A DNA stretch of 37,907 nucleotides from Phycisphaerae bacterium (GTDB taxonomy: Bacteria > Planctomycetota > Phycisphaerae > UBA1845 > PWPN01). The translations under genes and the position numbers were made by a program. Where the stretch lies: assembly GCA_035384605.1 (NCBI GenBank), contig DAOOIV010000051.1:1-37907 (forward strand). Reading direction: 5' to 3'. Below the pieces are notes generated by a model. It worked only from the letters and a program-made list of their open reading frames with translations. It had not been told where the DNA came from and searched no databases. Shown here piece after piece: positions 16,332 to 24,555 of the stretch (the first letter of the stretch is position 1; the number at the start of each line of letters is the position of its first letter).

Positions 16332-18313
16332 CCGGCCTGGTGCGATTTGCCGGGTTGCGGCCCCACGAGACGTCCGCGGGCCTCGATATGGCTGCGTTCC
16401 TGCGTCATCGCGGGCCGGACGAGATGGGGACCTACGTCGACGGCCATGCCAGTCTGGGGCACGCGCGGTTGAGCATTATCGACCTGGCGGACGGCCGGCA
16501 GCCGATGTCCAATGAGGATGGAACCATCCAGGTCGTTTTCAACGGCGAGATCTACAACCACCTGGAATTGGCCGAGCAGCTTCGCGCTCGCGGCCACGTT
16601 TTGCGAACGCGTTGCGATACCGAGGTGCTCGCACACTTGTACGAAGACCACGGTGATTCGTTCCCCGAGTATCTCAACGGCATGTTCGCGATCGCCATCT
16701 GGGACTCTCGCTCGCGGCGGCTGGTACTGGTTCGCGATCGACTCGGCGTCAAGCCGCTCTTTTGGACCGACGATGGTCGCCGCGTCGCGTTTGGATCGGA
16801 ACTGAAAGCCGTACTGGCCTGCGGCGATCTCGAGCGAAGAATCAATCCTCTGGCATTGGCGGACTACCTCACGTTCGGCCACGTGCCGGCGCCCAAGACG
16901 ATTTTCAGCGGCGTGCGCAAGCTGGAACCGGGCTGTATGGCCGTCTGCACCGGCTCCGGTACCTCGGTTCACCGCTGGTGGGATATTCCATTCGGGGATG
17001 CTGATTCCGCAAAGCCCGACGAGCGAGCCGGACGACGCTGGACGGAGGACTTTGCCTCGCTGCTGGAGAATGCGGTCGACATGCGACTCATGTCGGACGT
17101 GCCCCTGGGGGCATTTCTCAGCGGCGGTGTTGATTCATCGGCCGTCGTCGCCGCCATGTGCCGCTGCTCCCAAGACCCGGTACTGACTCACACGGTCGGG
17201 TTCGACGAACCTTGCTGTGACGAACGGGAGGCGGCCCGCGTCGTGGCCCACCGACTGGATACCGATCACCGCGAGGTCTTGGTTCGATCGGATGCGGCCG
17301 CCGCCATTGAACGGCTGACCCGCCATTTTGACGAACCTTTTGCCGATTCGTGTGCCGTGCCGTTGCTGCGGCTCTCGGAGATCACGCGGCAGCGCGTCAC
17401 CGTCGCGCTCTCGGGAGACGGAGGCGACGAGATGCTGGCCGGCTACCGGCGATACCGGTTTGACCTGGCGGAAGCGACGATCCGCGAGATGTGGCCTGGT
17501 TGGTTGCGACGTTCCACGGCCGGAGCGATGGGCCGGATCTACCCCAAGGCCGACTGGTTGCCCCGCTCGCTGCGGGCCAAAGCGACGTTGTGCAACCTGG
17601 CGTGTGATGATATTACCGCGCATTTGCGGAGCACTTCTCTGGCGGCCGGAATGTTGCCCGATCTGCTGCTGCGGCCGGAAATGCGGTGCCGCGTAGTCGG
17701 GTATGATCCGTTTGCGCGCGGGCGCGACCTGTTCGCCCGTTGCCCGTCGTCGCTGCTCAATCGTTTGCTTTACGTTGACATGAAGACCCTCATGGTCGAC
17801 GACATCCTGACGAAGGTTGATCGGGCGAGCATGGCCGTTGGTCTCGAGGTTCGCACGCCGCTTCTGGACTATCGTATCGTGGAGCTGTCCGCCCGGATGC
17901 CCGCCTGGCTCAAGCTGGATGGTCGGCGCGACAAGGTGGTACTCCGCGACACGGTCCGGCGCTGGCTGGGGCCCGACGTCGCCGGTCGCCGCAAGAAAGG
18001 CTTCGACGTGCCGGTCAACGAATGGTTCCGGGGGCCGCTGCGGCCGATGGCAAGCGACCTGCTGATGTCCCCAGAAGCGGTCTGTTCTCAGTGGATAGAC
18101 CAGGTTGCGGTTCGCGCCTTGTTCGCCCGACACCAGAGCGGGATCAGCGCCAACGGTCATATTCTGTGGGCTCTGTTGTCGTTGGAGCTGTGGGCGCGGC
18201 AGTACGCGCGCGGACCCGGCCCGGTGAGGGAAGGGCAAGACGGTCGCATCCTGAGACGCGGCACAGGCGTTCGATCGCCCGAGGCCGCCGTTTGCGGGGG
18301 GATGCCGGCGTGA
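16319..18313 (+). CDS. asnB: glutamine-hydrolysing asparagine synthase (AsnB family)
   Basis: The 664-residue protein starts MCGIAG, placing the nucleophile Cys2 right after the initiator Met. It keeps HRGPDE (30-35), NGEIYN (75-80), RLGVKPLF (141-148), the ATP pyrophosphatase loop LSGGVDSS (267-274), LSGDGGDE near residue 365 and a VDRASMAVGLEVRTPLLD stretch. All expected catalytic parts are present, so both glutaminase and synthetase functions should work. Start 16319 is fixed by Cys2 and by GGAGGAG at 16307-16313. Its place inside a glycan cluster suggests amidation of a sugar acid or peptide side group rather than general asparagine supply; members associated with exosortase-type clusters are known. 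The gene overlaps the next by GTGA. Confidence 0.93.
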   Translation: MCGIAGLVRFAGLRPHETSAGLDMAAFLRHRGPDEMGTYVDGHASLGHARLSIIDLADGRQPMSNEDGTIQVVFNGEIYNHLELAEQLRARGHVLRTRCDTEVLAHLYEDHGDSFPEYLNGMFAIAIWDSRSRRLVLVRDRLGVKPLFWTDDGRRVAFGSELKAVLACGDLERRINPLALADYLTFGHVPAPKTIFSGVRKLEPGCMAVCTGSGTSVHRWWDIPFGDADSAKPDERAGRRWTEDFASLLENAVDMRLMSDVPLGAFLSGGVDSSAVVAAMCRCSQDPVLTHTVGFDEPCCDEREAARVVAHRLDTDHREVLVRSDAAAAIERLTRHFDEPFADSCAVPLLRLSEITRQRVTVALSGDGGDEMLAGYRRYRFDLAEATIREMWPGWLRRSTAGAMGRIYPKADWLPRSLRAKATLCNLACDDITAHLRSTSLAAGMLPDLLLRPEMRCRVVGYDPFARGRDLFARCPSSLLNRLLYVDMKTLMVDDILTKVDRASMAVGLEVRTPLLDYRIVELSARMPAWLKLDGRRDKVVLRDTVRRWLGPDVAGRRKKGFDVPVNEWFRGPLRPMASDLLMSPEAVCSQWIDQVAVRALFARHQSGISANGHILWALLSLELWARQYARGPGPVREGQDGRILRRGTGVRSPEAAVCGGMPA

Positions 18314-19563
18314 ACATCCTGACCACAACACTGTGCTATCCCACGCTTGCCCGGCCGGATCAGGGCATCTTCATTCAACGTCGCGCGGAAGCGCTTGCGC
18401 AGCATCCTGACGTCAGCCTCAGCGTGGTTTCACCTCAGCCGTGGTGTCCGCTGCTTCGCTGCGGCGAACAAACCATTGCTCGGAATGAACCGCTTCCGGT
18501 AACTTACCCGCGCCTGGTCAGCATTCCAATGATCGGCTGGGCGACCGACGGTGTCGCGTACGCCGGGACGTTGCTGCGGGTTCTTGCGCGACAGAGGCAG
18601 GCCGGCCTGCCCCCGGTGGACCTGATCGATGCTCATTTTGTGTATCCCGACGGCGTGGGCGCCTGGCTGGCCGGTCGGAGGCTGGGAATTCCGGTGGTCG
18701 TTACGGTGCGGGGCAAGATCGTTCGGCTTTCTCGCCGCGCATTTCGCCGGATGCAGATCGCGGCCATGCTTCGCGGCGTCGATGCCCGCATTGCGGTCAG
18801 TCGAAGCCTGGCTGGGTGGGTTCACAAGGTTGCCGGCAGCGACCTGAATGTTGACGTGGTCCCCAACGGCATACGACCGGACGTGTATCGCCTGGTCGAC
18901 CGTCAGTGGGCCAGGATCGCTCTCGGCTGGCATCAAACCGCCAGGTATGTTCTTGCCGTCGGTCATTTACAGCGACTCAAAGGGTTTGATCGGTTGCTCG
19001 TCGTCTTGCCGGCTCTGCGCGAGGCGTTGGGCGATGTTCGTCTGGTACTGGTGGGCAGTCGTCGTGGCGAGTGGTGGTTTGCCCGAAAGGTTCTGCGGAT
19101 GATCGAGCGGTGCAATCATGAAGCCGGCTGTCGATGTGTCGAGTTTCTCGGCTTCGTCGATAGTGAACGGCTCAACCTGCTCTACAACGCCGCGGACGTC
19201 ATGGTCAATTCGTCGCGGATTGAAGGCTGGAACAACTCGATCTCCGAGGCCCTCGCGGCCGGGACACCGGTGGTAGCCACGGACGTCGGCGGCAACCCTG
19301 AGCAGATCTCCTCCGACGAGCTCGGCATGATCGTCCGGGACGGCGATCTCGATGCTCTCGCCGGTGCCTTGCGATCCGCTCTTGTCAGGCCGTGGAATCG
19401 AGCTCTCATTGCGTCATCGGGCGGGGCTCGCACGTGGGCGCAGGTTGCAGCAGAGGTACACGCGGTATTCGAGCGCGTGCTGGCAGCGCGGGCGGCGCCG
19501 GCGGGTCGGCAGTCGCCGGTCGGCATCGACGCTTCGGCTGCGATGGCGGAGGCGACGACATGA
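18310..19563 (+). CDS. family 4 glycosyltransferase (TuaC-like)
   Basis: The 417-residue protein begins NILTTTLCYPTLARPDQGIF, the N-terminal pattern of TuaC-like GT4 enzymes. It continues with IDAHFVYPDGVGAW, VTVRGKI, VPNGI and the C-lobe motifs VGHLQRLKGFDRLL, EX7E (EGWNNSISE) and PVVATDVGGNPEQI. The frame is open from 18022 inside asnB, but GTG 18310 overlaps the asnB stop (GTGA) and starts exactly at the first beta strand. The donor sugar cannot be told. The end overlaps the next gene by ATGA. Confidence 0.92.
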   Translation: MNILTTTLCYPTLARPDQGIFIQRRAEALAQHPDVSLSVVSPQPWCPLLRCGEQTIARNEPLPVTYPRLVSIPMIGWATDGVAYAGTLLRVLARQRQAGLPPVDLIDAHFVYPDGVGAWLAGRRLGIPVVVTVRGKIVRLSRRAFRRMQIAAMLRGVDARIAVSRSLAGWVHKVAGSDLNVDVVPNGIRPDVYRLVDRQWARIALGWHQTARYVLAVGHLQRLKGFDRLLVVLPALREALGDVRLVLVGSRRGEWWFARKVLRMIERCNHEAGCRCVEFLGFVDSERLNLLYNAADVMVNSSRIEGWNNSISEALAAGTPVVATDVGGNPEQISSDELGMIVRDGDLDALAGALRSALVRPWNRALIASSGGARTWAQVAAEVHAVFERVLAARAAPAGRQSPVGIDASAAMAEATT

Positions 19564-20963
19564 ACCGCTGGTTCGCCGGACAGGTCTTCTGGCCGCTGAC
19601 CGAGCGGCTTTGTCGGCGCGATACCATGCGCCGGCTGGCGGAATTGAATCGCACGCAACATCTGCCGCCGGAGGTCATCTGCGAGATCCAGGAGCGCAAA
19701 CTGCGCCGGTTGCTTTCGACCGCAAGCGAGCATTGTCCGTTCCATAGCCGGCGCATTCGTCAGGCGGGTATCGACGCGAACGATCCGCGACTTGGTCTGA
19801 GCGCTCTTGGGTTACTGCCTCTCTTGACGCGAGAGGATATCCGGGAGCATCGCGACGAGATGACCTGGTTCGGCTGCCCTCGCGGCGGACCGCGACTCTA
19901 TAACACCGGCGGTTCGAGCGGCGAGCCGCTCAAGTTCTATTTCGACCGGTTCCGCCAGGCGGCCGATGGGGGTGCTCGCTGGCGGGCACGACAGTGGTGG
20001 GGCGTGCAGCCAGGTGACCCGGAAATCCTCCTCTGGGGCGCGCCGATCGAGTTGGCGGCCAACGATCGTCTGCGTCGGTGGCGGGATGCCCTGCTGAATC
20101 AGTATGTGCTCAACGCCTTCGACATGACGGACACGACCATGGACGCGTACATCGATCGCATCCGTGCGGTGCGTCCCGTTTGTCTGTACGGATATGCCGG
20201 CAGCCTGGCGCTTCTCTCACGTCATGCGCTGACCAAGGGCTTGGCGCCGGGATCGTTGGGTTCGCCACGTTTGCGAGCGGTCTTCGTGACCGGCGAGGTG
20301 CTGGTCGAGCCTGATCGCGAGGTGATCGCCTCGGCGTTTGGTGCTCCCGTCGTCATCGAATACGGCTGTCGTGACGGCGGCTTGTTGGCGCTCGGTTGCC
20401 CGGCCGGCCGTTTGCACATTCCACAGGAGAACGTCGTCATCGAACTGCTCGATGAGCAGGGTGAACCCATTGCGGCGGGGGACGTCGGTGAGGTGGTAGT
20501 GACACACCTGGAAACCCGTGCGATGCCGTTGATCCGCTATCGCACCGGCGACCTGGCCCGCGCATGGCCGGTTTCGGGGGGTCAGTGCGAATGTGGCGTA
20601 TCACTGGCTGCCTTGGCCGAGGTTCGCGGCCGCCTGACCGATCAGATTGTCTGCCGTGCCGGCGGCCAGATTCGCCGCATGCACGCTCTTGCCCTGATCT
20701 ACGTGCTCCGCGAGGTCGACGGCATCCGCCAGTTCCGGATTACTCAACGGTCGCTTGACGAACTTGACGTCGAGGTGGTTCCCACCGCCCGTTTCAGTGT
20801 CGACTCGGAACGTGCCATCTTGCTGGGGCTTCACCGCCGGCTGGGAAGCGACGTCAGGATCCGCCTCAACCGCCGGGACCACATCCCCGCGACCGCCTCC
20901 GGAAAGCACGCCTGCGTGATCTCGCAGGTCGGGCAGGAACTTGGACCCGGGCTGCCGGGTTGA
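19560..20963 (+). CDS. CapK/PaaK-like adenylate-forming enzyme
   Basis: The 467-residue protein resembles phenylacetate-CoA ligase-like proteins of capsule clusters (CapK). It has a helical N-terminal region with AELNRTQHLPPEVI, the phosphate-binding motif NTGGSSGEP at residues 115-123, VIEYGCRDGG, and YRTGDLAR near residue 330, where acyl-adenylate enzymes hold their conserved Asp. Such enzymes activate a carboxylic acid with ATP. In a glycan cluster this may supply an acyl group or activate a uronic acid for amidation by the two asparagine-synthase homologues; that link is inference. ATG 19560 overlaps the previous stop, with GGAGG at 19548-19552. It appears to be the last gene of the run. 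Confidence 0.87.
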   Translation: MNRWFAGQVFWPLTERLCRRDTMRRLAELNRTQHLPPEVICEIQERKLRRLLSTASEHCPFHSRRIRQAGIDANDPRLGLSALGLLPLLTREDIREHRDEMTWFGCPRGGPRLYNTGGSSGEPLKFYFDRFRQAADGGARWRARQWWGVQPGDPEILLWGAPIELAANDRLRRWRDALLNQYVLNAFDMTDTTMDAYIDRIRAVRPVCLYGYAGSLALLSRHALTKGLAPGSLGSPRLRAVFVTGEVLVEPDREVIASAFGAPVVIEYGCRDGGLLALGCPAGRLHIPQENVVIELLDEQGEPIAAGDVGEVVVTHLETRAMPLIRYRTGDLARAWPVSGGQCECGVSLAALAEVRGRLTDQIVCRAGGQIRRMHALALIYVLREVDGIRQFRITQRSLDELDVEVVPTARFSVDSERAILLGLHRRLGSDVRIRLNRRDHIPATASGKHACVISQVGQELGPGLPG

Positions 20964-20972
20964 CTGGTTCCT

Positions 20973-20989
20973 GCGGCTCTTGCAGCCGC
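20973..20989 (+). terminator. GC hairpin at the end of the polysaccharide genes
   Basis: GCGGCT at 20973-20978 pairs with AGCCGC at 20984-20989 around a five-base loop, ten bases after the stop codon. No T-run follows, so it is at best a weak intrinsic terminator or an mRNA 3' end stabiliser. Confidence 0.4.
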
Positions 20990-21207
20990 CGCCCGCGCGG
21001 TTTGAGCCATCCTGAAACTCCACAAGAAAACGTGATTCACCAGGAAAGGAAGAAGAACCGCGGGCGACCACCAACCGGGCGTATCACGGCCGGCCTGCCT
21101 TTGGCGGGGAAACCCCATGAAGAGTGTTGATCGCCCAACCTGGACCGGTTGACATGCCCGCCCAGACTGTCACGCACCCTCTGGTGCCAACCCGGCGCGG
21201 TTTTATC
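20990..21207. other. gene-free stretch before the pseudopilin leader
   Basis: No coding pattern is convincing on either strand. A short GGGG-AAA-CCCC hairpin occurs around 21106-21116. Open frames crossing it lack family-like sequence. Together with the leader that follows, the gap between genes is about 620 bases. Confidence 0.5.
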
Positions 21208-21235
21208 TTGATCCGCGCCCGAAATGCCTTAGACT
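21208..21235 (+). promoter_or_regulatory. candidate sigma70-type promoter
   Basis: TTGATC at 21208-21213 and TAGACT at 21230-21235 are separated by 16 bases. Each matches its consensus in four of six positions. It lies in the most AT-rich part of this gap and would give the pseudopilin gene a leader of about 340 bases. Confidence 0.3.
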
Positions 21236-21257
21236 GAATACAAAGGCGGAGACAATC

Positions 21258-21333
21258 CCGGTGCGGGACCGGTATCTTGCTGGTCAACGACTGGCAGGAA
21301 TCTCGACTCGCACTGTGAAAGAGTCTGCGTTCC
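21258..21333 (+). other. possible structured 5' leader with two hairpins
   Basis: The first hairpin pairs CCGGT (21258-21262) with ACCGG (21268-21272). The second is nested: outer GGAA (21297-21300) with TTCC (21330-21333), inner GACTC (21305-21309) with GAGTC (21321-21325). They follow the promoter candidate directly. No known riboswitch consensus was recognised. Confidence 0.3.
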
Positions 21334-21584
21334 CATTTGGGTGAAACGTCTTTCCATTGACGAGCCCGACAGGTCCGTTCCGTTGCTGTCACGCGTCGGG
21401 GTAAGGGAATGGCATGGCGTGCATGTCCGATCACCCTGTGTGTTCGCGAATGCCGTGTGGCAATGGTTCCATCGCGGGCTCAGAATGCCGGGGCATGGAC
21501 GAAGGTTCCGACGCTGTGATGAAGCGGCGATACCTTTGCATCATTGGGATTCGCGGAATGCCGGCAGACACAAGGCGCGCTGTA

Positions 21585-22556
21585 ATGCGATGCGCCGGCC
21601 GCTTGCGGGGTGCTCGACCTGCGGCGGACCCTGATCGGCGCACAGCGTTTACCTTGATTGAGATCCTGGTGGTGGTGGCAATCGTCGTTTTGCTCACGGC
21701 CATTCTTATTCCGGCTTTGTCACAAGCCCGGGCCCAGGCGCGGCGCTCGGTCTGTCTTTCGAACATGTCGCACTTGGCCAAGGCCGTCCTCTCCTTTTCC
21801 GCCACGCACAAGGATCGCGGCCAGCTTTACGCGGACTGGGATTATGTGGATGCCGTGGATCCTGACCACAGCATTTACGCATATCAGAATGGGTGGTTTG
21901 AGGACGGCGTACTGAAGAACCCCCACAAGCCGTATCTCAAGCCCTGGCCTGTGGCGTACGCAGGCGAATTGGGGATGCCTTCGGTCCGGAATACCCACCA
22001 GTACTTCCTGGACGAAACGACCTATCTGAAGGGGTATCCGGATACCGAGCAGCCGGAATATCACTTCAGGCGATTCGGCAAACACGAGCCCCTTTATTGT
22101 CCTGCAGACAAGTTCTCGATTCGGGAGACGAATTCGCCGGAGCACGTTTATGGAGTACTCTCTTATGCCATCAATGAGGATGTCTTCGGGGCAAGGCAGG
22201 GCCAGTGTTGCACCCGCTCGGGCTGGAAGGACCAGGCCCTTGGGATCATGAGCCGGATCGCCAATTCGTCCGAGGTTGCGATGTTCACCGATGCCGGGCA
22301 CGAGACACTTGAAAGGAGCCAGGCTCTCAAGAGTGACGGCAGCATCAGGATCCGGGCCGGGCAGTGGGTACCGACATGGTTCCGGTCGGCCCAGGGCGCG
22401 GCCTTTCTCAACGAGGTGAACGCAAAGGTCATCGTGGCGGTTCCGATCGAGCGGCATGGCAAGAACGGCGGTATCAGCGTCGCCTACGCAGACGGGCACG
22501 GTTCGTTTGTTGCCGGGTCGGGGGCCTGGGAACTATCGACCGGATTCCCCGCCTAA
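21585..22556 (+). CDS. pseudopilin-like secreted protein (type II/IV pilin leader)
   Basis: From ATG 21585 the protein has 323 residues. A basic leader of 21 residues ends in RTA, followed by FTLIEILVVVAIVVLLTAIL, the methylated-pilin N-terminal helix. The residue before the Phe is Ala, where prepilin peptidase substrates usually have Gly. The C-terminal region has ISVAYADGHGSF, resembling the H-X9-DG signature of planctomycete pseudopilins, though here His and DG are 11 residues apart. Four or more cysteines lie in the mature part. The frame is open from 21414; ATG 21519 is another start but would give an unusually long leader. It is a lone gene: no secretin, ATPase or prepilin peptidase is nearby. 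Role unknown, perhaps an envelope or extracellular component moved by a shared type II-like machine. Confidence 0.85.
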   Translation: MRCAGRLRGARPAADPDRRTAFTLIEILVVVAIVVLLTAILIPALSQARAQARRSVCLSNMSHLAKAVLSFSATHKDRGQLYADWDYVDAVDPDHSIYAYQNGWFEDGVLKNPHKPYLKPWPVAYAGELGMPSVRNTHQYFLDETTYLKGYPDTEQPEYHFRRFGKHEPLYCPADKFSIRETNSPEHVYGVLSYAINEDVFGARQGQCCTRSGWKDQALGIMSRIANSSEVAMFTDAGHETLERSQALKSDGSIRIRAGQWVPTWFRSAQGAAFLNEVNAKVIVAVPIERHGKNGGISVAYADGHGSFVAGSGAWELSTGFPA

Positions 22557-23044
22557 TCCACGGAGCAGCTCGTACGGGTCCCTCTCCGGTACGTTCCCCG
22601 AGCCCCGCGTGTCAATCCCTACGCCCCGTGATCGGCCTAGAGGCACGGAGCACGGCGAAGAGCCGTTGGCTCGGAGAGTGTGCCCGCAAGAAGCGGGTTA
22701 CGATGGCTATCTTTCCGGGCTTCCGTCAGGCTTGCTGGTGCTTCGGCAACTGTTGGCATGCGTTCATCGCTGCTCAGGATTTCATCCCATGCCGGGGTTC
22801 GAAGCTTACGGCCAGACATTTGGGTGGCTTGCGCGCGTGTTTCCGGACCGCGGTGCGCTTGGGTTGGGGTCCGGAAGAAGGCGGTTCGCCTTGGGTGCGC
22901 CGTAATTGTTTGTCGCAGATGGTTTTATGGGTGATCAATTGGTTGGGCCTGGCTTTGGCCACAAAACTGTGCCGGTTGTCCGAAATCGCGGTATCCTGGC
23001 GCATCCTAATAGGCAGAACAGCGACGGACCGGAAGGGTGAAACA
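22557..23044. other. 488-bp gene-free region with four hairpins
   Basis: No gene is supported; the open frame running through it has no family-like sequence. Perfect stems are ACGGC/GCCGT (22652-22666, loop GAAGA), CCCGC/GCGGG (22683-22697, loop AAGAA), TTCCGGAC/GTCCGGAA (22841-22848 with 22869-22876) and AAGGCG/CGCCTT (22878-22892, three-base loop). The first two have the same 5-bp stem, 5-purine loop layout. The region may hold the end of the pseudopilin transcript, a small RNA or the promoter for the sigma factor gene. No clear promoter was found. Confidence 0.5.
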
Positions 23045-23569
23045 TTGACAGTGTTCGCGGATTTCACGAAGGACGCCGAGGCAGCACTTATTGCTCAGGT
23101 CAAAAGCAATAGTCGCCTGTTTTTCCGCTTGGCCTACGGGGTTGTGCGTGATGTTCAAGCTGCCGAGGATGTCTGCCAGCAGGCTTTTCTACGGGCCTGG
23201 GAGCTCCGCGGCCGGATCCGCGATATGGAGGCCATGCGGGCCTGGCTGGCCAAGGTGGTGGTGAATGAGAGTCTGGTCGTGGTTCGACGACGCAAGAGTG
23301 AACAACGTGCCAGGAACCTGTATCCGGTGCCCGACGAGGATTGTCGACAACCGTGCGAGCGAGCCGAGTTCCGGGAACGACTGCAGGATGCGCTTGATCA
23401 ATTGCCGGAGCAGACGCGAATGGTTGTCGTGTTGCGGCTGTTGGACGGCATGAGCGGCAACGAAGTGAAATCACTGCTGGGTTGCAGCGCCTCCGAGGTC
23501 TCCAGGCGGCTTCATCAAGGAATGGAACGTCTTCGGGGTTTGTTGGCCGGTCAGTACGCCGCAGATTGA
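23045..23569 (+). CDS. ECF-type RNA polymerase sigma factor
   Basis: The 174-residue protein has the length and two-domain layout of ECF sigma factors. Region 2 spans about residues 20-85 (LAYGVVRDVQAAEDVCQQAFLRAW, for -10 recognition and core binding). Region 4 spans about 113-165, with LPEQTRMVVVLRLLDGMS and the helix-turn-helix GNEVKSLLGCSASEVSRRLH. TTG 23045 is chosen as start because GGAAGGG at 23031-23037 sits seven bases before it; GTG 23051 is possible but too far. The next gene encodes a zinc-finger membrane protein, the usual anti-sigma partner. It probably directs transcription of its own operon in response to an envelope signal. This is inferred from family behaviour. Confidence 0.93.
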   Translation: MTVFADFTKDAEAALIAQVKSNSRLFFRLAYGVVRDVQAAEDVCQQAFLRAWELRGRIRDMEAMRAWLAKVVVNESLVVVRRRKSEQRARNLYPVPDEDCRQPCERAEFRERLQDALDQLPEQTRMVVVLRLLDGMSGNEVKSLLGCSASEVSRRLHQGMERLRGLLAGQYAAD

Positions 23570-23685
23570 GGAATCAGCCGGCCTCCAACGGTCTTCGTGC
23601 CGACGTTGCTTCTGCCGTCGGGAAGCACGGCAGCCAGACACGACAAATCAGATGCGACGTGATGATGGAAAAGGATGACTCAACG

Positions 23686-24555
23686 ATGAACTGTAACTCG
23701 GTCAGAGATGAGCTACTGCAATACGACTGGGATGATGTTGACCGCCAGAGGTTGATGGAAACATTGAATCATCTGGCCGATTGCGACGAGTGTCGGTCGG
23801 CCATGGCCGATTTCGACCGCTTGCGGTTGACCAGCCGGCCGGCGGCAGGGGACGCCGAGCCAGCGGGCGGTTGGGCGGCATTTGAAAACAGACTGATCGA
23901 TCGAATGACCAAGCCATGCCGGCGGTTTGGGTGGGTGCCGCCGGCGATGGCCGCCGCTCTGGCCATGGCCGTTGTGGGTTGGGGCTTGTACCTCGGAGGG
24001 AGTAGAGGGGGTGACAGTGCGCCTGATCGGTCTGCGCCTTCAGCCAATGGAACGGCAGTCGTCAAAGCCCTCACGCCTCAGGAAATCGCCGACCGTGTCG
24101 AGGTCTTCGACCAGGTTTCGGAGGTTTTTGACCACCGTGCGGGCTGGGTGCTGATTTCGGATCGGCGATCGGACATGGGCATCGGGCAGGCCCCGACTGG
24201 CAAAGGGACATCCCTGCTGCTGGTAAGGCTGAGTCTGCTGAAGGACCAGTCGTCTTTCTCCAGCGCCGACCTGGTCATTGTTCCGGGTCACATGGCCCGA
24301 GTTTCCGTGCCTTCGCAGGATGGTGCGCTTGTGCGTTACCAACTGATGACATCGGAGACGGATCCGAAGTATCTCGGCCTGCGTGTCGAGGTCGGTTCCA
24401 CCAATGGGCAACGTGACAACGGAGCCGTGCTGGCGACAAACCTGCGGCTGCCATCGGGCAAGATCGTTTCTGCTGGGCAACTGGTTACTTCTTCGGGACG
24501 TTATGACGTGCACGTGGGTATCTATGAGGCAAAGGCATCGTCGGCGCCGCTATGA
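23686..24555 (+). CDS. zinc-finger transmembrane anti-sigma factor
   Basis: The 289-residue protein has an N-terminal ZAS-like zinc site: Cys3 and the HLADCDEC stretch with His29, Cys33 and Cys36 (H-x3-C-x2-C). After a polar linker comes one membrane segment at about residues 84-105 (WVPPAMAAALAMAVVGWGLY). The remaining 180 residues would lie outside the membrane and are not recognised; they look beta-rich. This is the layout of anti-sigma factors that hold an ECF sigma factor at the membrane until a signal is sensed. ATG 23686 is chosen over 23662/23665 because AAGGA at 23671-23675 precedes it and it starts MNCNSVR as such proteins do. It overlaps the next gene by ATGA. Confidence 0.88.
   Translation: MNCNSVRDELLQYDWDDVDRQRLMETLNHLADCDECRSAMADFDRLRLTSRPAAGDAEPAGGWAAFENRLIDRMTKPCRRFGWVPPAMAAALAMAVVGWGLYLGGSRGGDSAPDRSAPSANGTAVVKALTPQEIADRVEVFDQVSEVFDHRAGWVLISDRRSDMGIGQAPTGKGTSLLLVRLSLLKDQSSFSSADLVIVPGHMARVSVPSQDGALVRYQLMTSETDPKYLGLRVEVGSTNGQRDNGAVLATNLRLPSGKIVSAGQLVTSSGRYDVHVGIYEAKASSAPL

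Noticed and set aside
20973..20989. Confident rho-independent terminator
   Set aside because: The stem is good but no T-run follows, so it is listed only with low confidence.
21241..21340. Known riboswitch (c-di-GMP, cobalamin, glycine)
   Set aside because: None of the conserved motifs of these classes could be found; only simple hairpins are visible.
22364..23044. N-terminal extension of the sigma factor
   Set aside because: The frame runs back through hairpins and into the pseudopilin gene; the length from TTG 23045 matches ECF sigma factors exactly and has a good ribosome site.
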